From Oscillospiraceae bacterium (GTDB taxonomy: Bacteria > Bacillota > Clostridia > Oscillospirales > Ruminococcaceae): a stretch of 64,000 nt of DNA. Both the position numbers and the translations under genes were made by a program. Location of the stretch: the NCBI GenBank assembly GCA_017541275.1, contig JAFXZM010000020.1:1-64000 (forward strand), in the 5' to 3' direction. Each line of letters starts with the position of its first letter. Positions within the stretch are counted from its first letter, which is position 1. The notes beneath the pieces were generated by a model. That model saw only the letters and a program-made list of their open reading frames with translations. It did no database searches and was not told the origin of the DNA. Of this stretch, positions 16,328-24,528 are shown in pieces.

Positions 16328-18082
16328 ATGAAAAACAGGCGGCTGATGTCATGGCTGCTCTGTGCCTGTCTGCTGACACCGCTGACAGGCTGCAAGGGTG
16401 CAGCGCATAGTCCGGATTCGGAGGAGAGCAGCACAGCGAATCCGGAGGAAAGCGGCAGCGCAGACAGCGGGAGCAGCTCTGAGCCGCTGGCTGAAACCGC
16501 AGAGGCAATGCGGTTTACGGCGCAGGGTGTGACGAAAACACCGCAGCGCTTCCTGAAGGAGCAGTCGCAGCTTGTGCTGACCGCGCCGGAGGGCGCGGAG
16601 ATCTACTATACGCTTGACGGCAGCGTGCCGGACAAAAAAAATGCGGAGAAATACACCGAGCCGATCTGCATCAAAACGCGCATTGCCGATTTTCCGGTCT
16701 GCACGGTGCTTCGCGCAAAGGCGTATTTTGCCGACGGCAGCGAATCGGTCACTGCGACGCAGACCTTCTGGGCTGCGGGCGATATTGACACGGCCTTTCA
16801 CAATCCGGTGATCTCGCTGACCGGCGAGCCGGCGGAGCTTACCGAAAAGCCCGACGGCATCTTTTATGGGGAGAATGCCAAGAAAACCGGACGCAGCTCC
16901 GAACGGGCGGTCTCGGTCGAGTTTGTCGATGACAGCGGCAGCGAGCTGTTTGCACAGGACGCCGGTCTGCGCATTTACGGCAAGGCCTCGCGGGAATCCT
17001 CGATCAAATCCGTGAAGCTGTATGCGCGGAAATCCTATGATGAAGCACACGGGAAATTTGCTTACGACGGCTTCGGGACGGCAGATGCAGAGGGCGGAGT
17101 CATCGGGAAATATGACAAGCTGGTCGTGCGGAACGCGGGCAACGACTTTCAGTTTGCGTTCATCCGCGATGAGCTGAACCAGACGCTCGCGGCAGAGGCG
17201 GGCTATACCGACTGCGAGGGCGTGCTGCCGGTCGTGGTATACCTCAACGGCAGCTACTACGGTATGCACTGGCTGCACGAGAGCATCTGCGACGATCTAC
17301 TGAAGGATAAGTACGGCGGAAACAAGCTCGGTAAATTCGTGATTTTAGAAGGACGCGAGCGCGAAAAGACCGTTCCGAAGGATGATGACGAGACTGCCGC
17401 CGCTGCGGAGGCGTTTGAAGCGGACTATGAGGCGTTTTCTGCGCTTGACCTGACCGATGACAAAAACTATCAGAAGGTCTGCGAATGGATGGATGTGGAG
17501 AATTATCTGGACTATTTTGCGTTCAATGTCTGCATCAACAACAAGGACTGGCCGCAGGGCAATCAAAAGCTCTACCGCTTTGCTGCCGACAGCGAATCCG
17601 GCTATGACCGGTCGGAGGGCAGCCGGCTTGACGGCCGCTGGCGCTTCTGGATTCATGACACGGATTATGCCGAGGGACTGTATGAGCAGACGGAAACGCA
17701 GGCGGAATATAACAATCTTGCGCAGATTCTGGATGAAAAAAGCAACCGCTATGCGCCGCTGTTTGCCGCGCTGATGCAGCGTGAGGACTGCAAATCGCAT
17801 TTCAGGGAAAAGGTGCGGGAGCTGATGCACGGGACGCTTTCGTCAGAGCATATCATCGAAACGCTCGACCGGCTCAATGCAGACCGTTTTTCGGAGATGC
17901 AGCGTTATTTCAAGCATCTGGAAAAGCTGAAGCAGTCTGACAGCTCGATCTGGATCTGGTATCAGGGCTATCAGGAACAGACGAAGATGATCCGCACATT
18001 TGCGGTTGCGCGTGAGCGGTACATGGAGGACTTTCTGACGGAGGCCCTTGGCGATGATGCCGATACAGAAACCGATGAATAA
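16328..18082 (+). CDS. CotH-family lipoprotein with chitobiase-like domain
   Basis: Surface lipoprotein: LLTPLTGC gives the lipobox (Cys about 22), then a Ser/Glu-rich spacer. Residues ~70-150 (LTAPEGAEIYYTLDGSVPDKK) match the small chitobiase C-terminal-type domain that decorates secreted proteins. The rest is a CotH-type kinase domain: GLRIYGKASRESSIKS, LVVRNAGND, VYLNGSYYGMHWLHE and the metal-binding WRFWIHDTDYA. CotH of Bacillus phosphorylates spore coat proteins; in gut Ruminococcus related domains are found in extracellular proteins, with unknown substrates. ATG follows AGGGGGAA. Last gene of the plus-strand run before a terminator. Confidence 0.85.
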   Translation: MKNRRLMSWLLCACLLTPLTGCKGAAHSPDSEESSTANPEESGSADSGSSSEPLAETAEAMRFTAQGVTKTPQRFLKEQSQLVLTAPEGAEIYYTLDGSVPDKKNAEKYTEPICIKTRIADFPVCTVLRAKAYFADGSESVTATQTFWAAGDIDTAFHNPVISLTGEPAELTEKPDGIFYGENAKKTGRSSERAVSVEFVDDSGSELFAQDAGLRIYGKASRESSIKSVKLYARKSYDEAHGKFAYDGFGTADAEGGVIGKYDKLVVRNAGNDFQFAFIRDELNQTLAAEAGYTDCEGVLPVVVYLNGSYYGMHWLHESICDDLLKDKYGGNKLGKFVILEGREREKTVPKDDDETAAAAEAFEADYEAFSALDLTDDKNYQKVCEWMDVENYLDYFAFNVCINNKDWPQGNQKLYRFAADSESGYDRSEGSRLDGRWRFWIHDTDYAEGLYEQTETQAEYNNLAQILDEKSNRYAPLFAALMQREDCKSHFREKVRELMHGTLSSEHIIETLDRLNADRFSEMQRYFKHLEKLKQSDSSIWIWYQGYQEQTKMIRTFAVARERYMEDFLTEALGDDADTETDE

Positions 18083-18090
18083 AAGCAAAA

Positions 18091-18122
18091 ATCCCCGCTG
18101 CCTGAACTGAAGCAGCGGGGAT
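18091..18122. terminator. Bidirectional terminator between cotH-like gene and pckG
   Basis: ATCCCCGCTGC (18091-18101) pairs with GCAGCGGGGAT (18112-18122), an 11-bp stem with a 10-base loop. On the minus strand it is followed by TTTTTGCTTTT, so it is strongest for pckG. Confidence 0.9.
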
Positions 18123-18139
18123 CATATTCTATACGGGAA

Positions 18140-19975
18140 TTACTGATTGAGGTTTGCCTCGATCTTATCGAGCACACCGTACAGCTCAGCCGGAATCTTT
18201 CCGCCCTTCGCTGCGATGTCCTCATCATAATATCTGCGCATTTCAGCGATTTCCTTCTTCCAGAGCTCGGTATCGACCTTCAGAAGCTCCTTCATGCGGT
18301 CTGTATCGACCTCGCCCTCAAGGCCCTCGATGTTGATATCCTCCGGCTTCGGCAGATAACCGATTGCGGTTTCGTCAGCATCAACGGTACCCTCGCAGCG
18401 CTTGATGATCCAGTCGAGGACTCTCATGTTGTCGCCGAAGCCCGGCCACATGAAGTGACCCTCAGCGTCCTTCTTGAACCAGTTGACGTTAAAGATTTTC
18501 GGAGCCTTGTCGCCGAGCACCTTGCCCATTTCGAGCCAGTGTGCCCAGTAATCGCCGACATTGTAGCCGATAAACGGCTTCATGGCCATCGGGTCATGAC
18601 GCAGCACGCCGACTGCACCGGTTGCGGCAGCGGTTGTCTCGGAGGAGACAGCGGAGCCCATATAGGTGCCGTGTGTCCAGTCGAAGGACTGATAGACCAG
18701 CGGAGTGGTCGAAGCGCGTCTGCCGCCGAAGATGATTGCGGAGATCGGCACGCCGTTCGGGTTGTTGAATTCAGGGCTGATGCACGGGCAGTTCTCAGCC
18801 GGCGCAGTAAAGCGGCTGTTCGGATGTGCCAGCGTGAGATGCTTGCCGTTTGCATCAAGCTGTGCGCAGTATTCCGGACCGTTGACCTTTGCGCCCTTCC
18901 ACTCGGTTGCATCGACCGGAATCTCCTTGGTGAGCGACTCCCACCACGGGGTATTGTCGGAGTTATCCAGCGCGACGTTTGTGAAGATCGCGTTCTTCTT
19001 GGTCGAGGCCAGTGCATTGAAGTTGGACTTTGCATTGGTACCCGGCGCGACGCCGAAGAAGCCGTTTTCCGGGTTGATAGCATACAGTCTGCCGTCCGGG
19101 CCGGGCTTGAGCCATGCGATGTCATCGCCGACGGTAAAGACCTTGTAGCCGGCCTTCTGATAGCCCTCCGGCGGAATCAGCATCGCGAGGTTGGTCTTGC
19201 CGCAAGCAGACGGGAATGCTGCACAGATGTACTTGGTATCGCCGTCCGGCTTCTGGAGGCCGAGGATGAGCATATGCTCTGCCATCCAGCCCTCATTCTT
19301 TGCCTGATAGGACGCGATGCGCAGTGCAAAGCACTTTTTGCCGAGCAGGACGTTGCCGCCGTAAGCGGAATTGATCGACCAGATCGCGTTGTCCTCCGGG
19401 AACTGCACGATATAGCGGTTCTCCGGGTCAACATTTGCCTTGGAGTGCAGGCCGCGGACGAAATCATTGGAGACATCGCCGAGGTTCTCGAAGGCCTGCG
19501 TGCCCATACGGGTCATGATTTTCATATTGAGAACAACATAGATCGAATCGGTGACCTCAACGCCGACCTTTGCGAGCGGAGAGCCGATCGGGCCCATGCT
19601 GTACGGGATAACATACATGGTTCTGCCCTTCATCACGCCGTCATAGAGCGGGGTCAGCTTGGCATACATTTCCTTCGGATCCATCCAGTTATTGGTCGGG
19701 CCGGCATCCTCCTGTCTGCGGGAGCAGATAAAGGTTCTGTCCTCCACACGGGCGACGTCGTTCGGGCGGGTGCGGTGATACAGGCAGCCCGGATACTTCT
19801 CCTCGTTCAGCTTATAGAGCTTGTCGGGGTGTCCGTCGGGCAGAGCGGTAACTTCCTCAATGAGCTGATCGAGCTGCTCCTGAGAGCCGTCAATCCAGAC
19901 AACATTGTCCGGCTTGCACAGAGCGATCATTTCTTCGACCCATTTGTTGACATTCGGGTTCTTTGTCAGAGACAT
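18140..19975 (-). CDS. pckG: Phosphoenolpyruvate carboxykinase (GTP)
   Basis: Interconverts oxaloacetate and PEP with GTP/GDP in the cytoplasm. In a cellulose fermenter it usually runs toward oxaloacetate for succinate formation, which is inference here. FPSACGKTNLAMLIPP (about 248-263) is the kinase-1a loop with the reactive Cys typical of the GTP enzyme; VGDDIAWL holds the metal-binding Asp residues. 611 aa fits the GTP class rather than the ~530 aa ATP class. ATG has AGGAGGTCTGC before it. It has its own strong promoter and terminator. Confidence 0.97.
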   Translation of the reverse strand: MSLTKNPNVNKWVEEMIALCKPDNVVWIDGSQEQLDQLIEEVTALPDGHPDKLYKLNEEKYPGCLYHRTRPNDVARVEDRTFICSRRQEDAGPTNNWMDPKEMYAKLTPLYDGVMKGRTMYVIPYSMGPIGSPLAKVGVEVTDSIYVVLNMKIMTRMGTQAFENLGDVSNDFVRGLHSKANVDPENRYIVQFPEDNAIWSINSAYGGNVLLGKKCFALRIASYQAKNEGWMAEHMLILGLQKPDGDTKYICAAFPSACGKTNLAMLIPPEGYQKAGYKVFTVGDDIAWLKPGPDGRLYAINPENGFFGVAPGTNAKSNFNALASTKKNAIFTNVALDNSDNTPWWESLTKEIPVDATEWKGAKVNGPEYCAQLDANGKHLTLAHPNSRFTAPAENCPCISPEFNNPNGVPISAIIFGGRRASTTPLVYQSFDWTHGTYMGSAVSSETTAAATGAVGVLRHDPMAMKPFIGYNVGDYWAHWLEMGKVLGDKAPKIFNVNWFKKDAEGHFMWPGFGDNMRVLDWIIKRCEGTVDADETAIGYLPKPEDINIEGLEGEVDTDRMKELLKVDTELWKKEIAEMRRYYDEDIAAKGGKIPAELYGVLDKIEANLNQ

Positions 19976-20028
19976 AATGCAGACCTCCTAGTACAATTTC
20001 GGAAAAAACGCCATTTTTTCCTTCTTAC

Positions 20029-20057
20029 ATTATACCGGAAAACAGCCGGAATGTCAA
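20029..20057 (-). promoter_or_regulatory. Promoter of pckG
   Basis: On the minus strand TTGACA (20052-20057), 17 bases, TATAAT (20029-20034): a perfect consensus promoter, about 50 bases before the start codon. Confidence 0.9.
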
Positions 20058-20116
20058 GTGCTTTTGGATGAGAAATCGGTGAAAGCGAACAGCTTTTGCG
20101 TGCTGCTGCTTTTCTG

Positions 20117-20710
20117 CTATGCACCGCGGAGCCGGCGCAGGAGGGCACGCAGCATATCGACGCACTTCAGCCGGAGCTCATAGGTTTCCGGCTCCTTCGT
20201 CAGTGCCGGCATATCGGAAACGGTGCTGTCCGCACCGTCACAAGCTGCGGGCAGGCAGAGCGCAGGATACATGACGCACCACCAGTTCTGACCGCTGCCG
20301 CTGCCAATCACGACACGGAGCGCCTGATAGCGGCCGGCGGGGAGCGTAAAGCCGCTGTATTCCCGCACAGGGAAATCCGCCTCGCCGAACGATACGGTCA
20401 CGGAATCGCCGCAGCCGGCATCCCGGAGGGTGTCCTGCGCGGTCTGCTGAATTTCCGGCAGATGCGACCGAAGTGCCTCGCAGCCCTCTTCCCAGTCCGC
20501 ACCCGCGGGAATCCATGTATCCGCATGCGCCAGAAGCGCGTCCCGCACCAGCAGCTTATGTGTCTGGTCGGCCGTGCTGTCTGAATCCGCGAGAATATGC
20601 AGGCGGATGACGCTGTGCTCGACCTCCTCCAGCATTTCCTCCGTTTGCAGCAGATTCGCCGCAAGCACCGCGCAGAACAGAATCGCCAGCAATCTGAATG
20701 CATATTTCAT
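20117..20710 (-). CDS. spoIIR: Stage II sporulation protein R homologue
   Basis: SpoIIR is the secreted forespore signal that triggers SpoIIGA to process pro-sigma-E in the mother cell. The match rests on IRLHILADSDS (about 35-45), FPVREYSGFTLPAGRYQALRV (about 110-130) and the NWWCVMYPALC segment (about 140), all characteristic. An N-terminal hydrophobic segment serves for export. 197 aa is close to the usual length. ATG follows GGGAGG. It stands alone, divergent from fba, and none of the other genes in this window is sporulation-specific. Whether the organism sporulates cannot be judged from this one gene. Confidence 0.9.
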   Translation of the reverse strand: MKYAFRLLAILFCAVLAANLLQTEEMLEEVEHSVIRLHILADSDSTADQTHKLLVRDALLAHADTWIPAGADWEEGCEALRSHLPEIQQTAQDTLRDAGCGDSVTVSFGEADFPVREYSGFTLPAGRYQALRVVIGSGSGQNWWCVMYPALCLPAACDGADSTVSDMPALTKEPETYELRLKCVDMLRALLRRLRGA

Positions 20711-20848
20711 GTAAATCAGCCTCCCGAAAAAGTCTTTCCGGATTCATTCTGGCGCATTTTCGTGTGTTTATGCAGGACTGAAAAGAAAAATTTTCCGCCT
20801 GAGAGGGTCATTGCCTGCGAAAAACAGACATTTCTTCCGGAATGGCTC

Positions 20849-20877
20849 TTGCATTTTGCGGCTAAATCGTGTATAAT
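20849..20877 (+). promoter_or_regulatory. Promoter of fba
   Basis: TTGCAT (20849-20854), 17 bases, TATAAT (20872-20877). The ~95-base leader that follows can form two short GC hairpins (GGCGG/CCGCC and GCCGG/CCGGC). Confidence 0.8.
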
Positions 20878-20977
20878 AATATGTGGCAGGTGTACAGGCG
20901 GGCGTGTCCGCCGGCATATGCTGCGAAACGGCCGGAGGCTGTCCGGCTGAATGAAAGCGATTTAGGAGGAAAAATCA

Positions 20978-21841
20978 ATGCTGGTATCTGCAACAGAGAT
21001 GCTGAAAAAGGCCAGAGACGGCAAGTATGCGGTCGGTCAGTTCAACATCAACAACCTCGAATGGACAAAGGCGGTTCTTCTGACCGCTCAGAAGCTGAAT
21101 TCCCCGGTCATCCTCGGTGTATCTGAGGGCGCGGGCAAGTACATGACCGGCTTCAAGACTGTAGCTGCAATGGTCAAGGCAATGGACGAGTCTCTCGGCA
21201 TCACCGTTCCGGTTGCTCTGCACCTCGATCACGGCACCTATGACGGCTGCTATAAGTGCATCAAGGCAGGCTTCACCTCGATCATGTTTGACGGCTCCCA
21301 CTTCCCGATCGACGAGAACGTCGCAAAGACGACCGAGCTGGTCAATGTCGCACATGCACTGGGTCTCTCCATTGAGGCGGAGGTCGGCGCGATCGGCGGC
21401 GAAGAAGACGGCGTCATCGGCAAGGGCGAGTGTGCAGATCCCGCTGAGTGCAAGCAGATTGCTGATCTCGGCGTTGACTTCCTCGCAGCCGGCATCGGCA
21501 ATATCCACGGTGTCTACCCGGCAAACTGGGAGGGCCTGAGCTTTGATACGCTTGAGAAGATCAACAAGGAGGTCGGCGATATGCCGCTCGTGCTGCACGG
21601 CGGTACCGGCATTCCGGACGATCGGATCAAGAAGGCGATTTCTCTGGGCGTTGCGAAGATCAATGTGAATACTGAGTGCCAGCTTGTATTTGCAGAGGCA
21701 ACCAGAGGCTATGTTGAGGCCGGCAAGGATAAGCAGGGCAAGGGCTTTGACCCGCGCAAGCTGCTCGCACCGGGCTTTGATGCAATCTGTGCAAAGGTTG
21801 AGGAGAAGATGACCCTGTTCGGCTCTGTCGGCAAGGCATAA
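20978..21841 (+). CDS. fba: Fructose-bisphosphate aldolase, class II
   Basis: Zinc-dependent glycolytic aldolase cleaving fructose 1,6-bisphosphate to dihydroxyacetone phosphate and glyceraldehyde 3-phosphate. Motifs: the catalytic/zinc region ALHLDHGTYD (about 78-87), SIEAEVGAIGGEEDG (about 130-144), and LHGGTGIPD (about 207-215) for phosphate binding. 287 aa is typical for the class IIA Bacillota enzyme. ATG follows TTAGGAGG at an ideal distance. Codon use is strongly biased toward common codons, as expected for a highly expressed gene. Single gene with its own promoter and terminator. Confidence 0.98.
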   Translation: MLVSATEMLKKARDGKYAVGQFNINNLEWTKAVLLTAQKLNSPVILGVSEGAGKYMTGFKTVAAMVKAMDESLGITVPVALHLDHGTYDGCYKCIKAGFTSIMFDGSHFPIDENVAKTTELVNVAHALGLSIEAEVGAIGGEEDGVIGKGECADPAECKQIADLGVDFLAAGIGNIHGVYPANWEGLSFDTLEKINKEVGDMPLVLHGGTGIPDDRIKKAISLGVAKINVNTECQLVFAEATRGYVEAGKDKQGKGFDPRKLLAPGFDAICAKVEEKMTLFGSVGKA

Positions 21842-21862
21842 TTCTGATCTCATTCATTCCGG

Positions 21863-21897
21863 AACAGAGCGGGGCACATCAGTGCTCCGCTCTGTTT
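21863..21897 (+). terminator. Terminator of fba
   Basis: AACAGAGCGGGGCAC (21863-21877) pairs with GTGCTCCGCTCTGTT (21882-21896) with one G-U pair and a 4-base loop, followed by a short T stretch. Confidence 0.88.
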
Positions 21898-21999
21898 GCA
21901 TAGAAGGCCTGTGGATGCAGCATCGGCTTTTTCTTTGAAGCTGCCGGAAAACATCAGATAAAAAATCCCGATCGGCCGCTCCCTTTCGCCGCGCAGCTA

Positions 22000-22028
22000 T
22001 TGAATTTCTGCGGAGAATGTGGTATACT
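22000..22028 (+). promoter_or_regulatory. Promoter of nspC
   Basis: TTGAAT (22000-22005), 17 bases, TATACT (22023-22028), 41 bases before the start codon. Confidence 0.75.
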
Positions 22029-22069
22029 GAAAGCAGAATGATCCCGCAGAGAAAGGAAGTGTCCGGCAC

Positions 22070-23191
22070 ATGCAGGAATCAGCCCTGCCAAGTCCCTGTT
22101 ATCTCATAGATCAGGCAAAGCTCAAGGCCAATCTCACCATTCTCGAAAATCTGCGTCGGGATACCGGCTGCAAGATCCTGTTCGCGCAGAAGGCGTTTTC
22201 GTCATTTCCGTTTTATTCGATGATTGCCCGCTATCTGGACGGTACAGCCTCCTGCTCTGCCTATGAGGCTCAGCTCGCGCATCTGTATTTTCACGGCGAA
22301 AACCATGTCTGCCAGACGGCCTATCTCCCCGATGAAATGACGCAGCTTGCAGAGATCTGCGACCATATCACGTTCAATTCGCCGCAGCAGCTCGAACGCT
22401 ATGCCGGGCTTGCGGTCGCGCACGGCTGCTCAGTCGGTCTGCGCATCAACCCGGAGTATCTGTCTCAGCAGCTCGACGAATTCGACCCCTGTGCGCCCTG
22501 CTCCCGCCTGGGTACGACCGCCGCGAGCTTTCCCGAAGCGCTGGCGGCGAAGATTCGGGGGCTGCATGTGCATGCGCTCTATGAGCAGAATGCGGATGCG
22601 CTGGAGCGGCTCGTGAAGGCCGTCATAGACAAATTCGGCACATGGCTCCCGCAGATGGCGTGGCTGAATCTCGGCGGCGGACACCATATCACCCGCGAGG
22701 GCTATCAGCTCGAAAAGCTGGCGGCCGTCACGGAGATGCTTCAGGAGACCTACAATCTGACCGTGTATTATGAGCCCGGTGAGGCGATCGTCTGGGAGGC
22801 TGGCTATTTCATCACAACGGTCGTTGACCTGATTGACAACGGCATGCCGCTGGCGATTCTGGATGCCTCGGCTGTATGTCATGCGCCGGATATCACCGAG
22901 CTGCGGTACCGTCCGCCGCTGATCGGCGCGGATAAGCCGAATGTGCTGCCCTATCAGTACCGGCTCGGCGGCAGAAGCTGTCTGCCGGAGGACATTTTCG
23001 GGGATTATTCCTTCGACCACCCGCTTCAGATCGGCGAACGGCTGGTATTCCGCGATATGGCGATCAATACGCTCACCAAGGCGAAAATGTATACCGGCAT
23101 GCCGATGCCGGCGGTCGCCGTCCGCGAAACAGACGGAAACTGCAAAATTCTCCGCAGCTTTGATTTCTCCGATTACAAAAACCGCTTCTGA
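22070..23191 (+). CDS. nspC: Carboxynorspermidine decarboxylase
   Basis: PLP enzyme of the alanine-racemase-like fold III that decarboxylates carboxyspermidine or carboxynorspermidine in the alternative polyamine route used by many gut bacteria. The N terminus PSPCYLIDQAKL with FAQKAFSSF supplies the PLP lysine (about residue 44), and NLGGGHHITREGY, YEPGEAIVW and DASAVCHAPD are family motifs. 373 aa is as expected. ATG lies 13 bases behind AAAGGAAG. The usual partner, carboxy(nor)spermidine dehydrogenase, is not adjacent; the gene is monocistronic. Confidence 0.93.
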   Translation: MQESALPSPCYLIDQAKLKANLTILENLRRDTGCKILFAQKAFSSFPFYSMIARYLDGTASCSAYEAQLAHLYFHGENHVCQTAYLPDEMTQLAEICDHITFNSPQQLERYAGLAVAHGCSVGLRINPEYLSQQLDEFDPCAPCSRLGTTAASFPEALAAKIRGLHVHALYEQNADALERLVKAVIDKFGTWLPQMAWLNLGGGHHITREGYQLEKLAAVTEMLQETYNLTVYYEPGEAIVWEAGYFITTVVDLIDNGMPLAILDASAVCHAPDITELRYRPPLIGADKPNVLPYQYRLGGRSCLPEDIFGDYSFDHPLQIGERLVFRDMAINTLTKAKMYTGMPMPAVAVRETDGNCKILRSFDFSDYKNRF

Positions 23192-23206
23192 ATAGAGATA
23201 CAAAGT

Positions 23207-23248
23207 GCCGCCCGCATCCGGTCAGTCCGGAATGCGGGCGGCGGTATT
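23207..23248. terminator. Terminator between nspC and rarA
   Basis: GCCGCCCGCAT (23207-23217) pairs with ATGCGGGCGGC (23232-23242) with an inner CCGG/CCGG; followed by GGTATTTTTT. It lies between two convergent genes. Confidence 0.88.
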
Positions 23249-23250
23249 TT

Positions 23251-24510
23251 TTACTTTTTGATTTTTTCCCAGTAGGCCTTTGCGGACTGCTCGGTTTTGT
23301 TTTCCTGTGCGTGATAATACACGCGGTCTTTGAGGGTATCGGGCAGATATTGCTGCCGGACCCAGTGATTCGGATAGTCGTGCGGATAGAGATAATGCTG
23401 CCCCCTGACCGCCGCATCCGCGCCGTCAAAGTGTACATTCTGAAGCGCACGCGGAAAATCGCCCGAAAGCCCCGCACGGATATCCGCAGAGGCGGCATCG
23501 ACAGCGAGATAAGCGCTGTTTGATTTCGGCGCAGTTGCGAGCAGAATGACGGCATTGGCGATCGGGAGCCGCGCTTCCGGCAGGCCGAGCTGAAGTGCGG
23601 TATCGACCGCCGCCTTGACGATCGGGATTGCCATGGGATAAGCCAGCCCGATGTCCTCTGAGGCGATGCAGAGCAGCCGCCGGCAGAGAGGGAGCAGGTC
23701 GCCGGCTTCCATGAGCCGTGCTGCGTAGTGAATCGCGGCATTTTCGTCGGAGCCGCGGACAGATTTGTGCAGTGCCGAGAGCAGATCGTAATGCTGGTCG
23801 CCGTCCTTGTCATAGCGCATGCTGCTGCGCTGTGTCAGTGCGGAAACGGTATCCATGGTGATATGCAGCCCGTCGGACTGCGTTTCCGCAGCCAGCACAG
23901 AGAGCTCAACGGTATTCACCGCCTTGCGGACATCGCCGCCGCAGCCCGCAGCTATGAAATCTGTCACCTCATCGGAATAGTGAATCGCAGTGTCCTGCTC
24001 CTCGCTGAGAAAGCGGAATGCGCGAATGATCGCAGGCCGGATCTGTTCTCTGGTCACGGGCTTGAACTCGAACACCGTCGAGCGGCTGATGATCGCATTG
24101 AATACGGCAAAATAGGGGTTTTCCGTGGTTGAGGCGATCAGCGTGACGCTGCCGTTCTCGATGTATTCGAGCAGACTTTGCTGCTGTTTTTTGTTGAGAT
24201 ACTGAATTTCGTCAAGATAGAGCAGAACGCCGTGTGAGCCGAACAGGGAGCCGCTCTCCTGAAGAATCTCCCGGATATCGCCGACAGAGGCGGTCGTGCC
24301 GTTGAGCTTGTGCAGGGAGAGGTCGCTGCGTTCGGCGATCATGCGTGCGAGGGTCGTTTTGCCGACGCCGGAGGGCCCGTAGAAGATCATATTCGGAATT
24401 CTGCCGGATTCAATGATCCGGCGCATCGGTCTGCCCGGTGCAAAGAGATGCGGCTGTCCGACCATCTCATCCAGAGTATGCGGCCTGAGCCGCTCCGCAA
24501 GTGGTATCAT
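23251..24510 (-). CDS. rarA: Replication-associated recombination protein RarA (AAA+ ATPase)
   Basis: Clamp-loader-like ATPase that works at stalled replication forks. N-terminal LRPHTLDEMVGQPHL, Walker A GPSGVGKTT (about 45-53), Walker B LLYLDEIQYLNKKQQ and the sensor segment SVTLIASTTENPYF are diagnostic; the C-terminal tetramerisation region includes DENAAIHYAARLMEAGDLLPLCRRL. 419 aa is normal. ATG follows GGGAGGAATT. It begins 18 bases after the dockerin lipoprotein gene and may be read through from it. Confidence 0.96.
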   Translation of the reverse strand: MIPLAERLRPHTLDEMVGQPHLFAPGRPMRRIIESGRIPNMIFYGPSGVGKTTLARMIAERSDLSLHKLNGTTASVGDIREILQESGSLFGSHGVLLYLDEIQYLNKKQQQSLLEYIENGSVTLIASTTENPYFAVFNAIISRSTVFEFKPVTREQIRPAIIRAFRFLSEEQDTAIHYSDEVTDFIAAGCGGDVRKAVNTVELSVLAAETQSDGLHITMDTVSALTQRSSMRYDKDGDQHYDLLSALHKSVRGSDENAAIHYAARLMEAGDLLPLCRRLLCIASEDIGLAYPMAIPIVKAAVDTALQLGLPEARLPIANAVILLATAPKSNSAYLAVDAASADIRAGLSGDFPRALQNVHFDGADAAVRGQHYLYPHDYPNHWVRQQYLPDTLKDRVYYHAQENKTEQSAKAYWEKIKK

Positions 24511-24528
24511 AATTCCTCCCGAATCCGG

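Noticed and set aside
18455..20071. 538-codon open frame opposite pckG
   Set aside because: Antisense to a confidently assigned enzyme and covers the pckG promoter; no own signals.
20918..20950. Ten-codon upstream reading frame in the fba leader
   Set aside because: It has an ATG and stop but no ribosome site; it more likely reflects the GC hairpins there.
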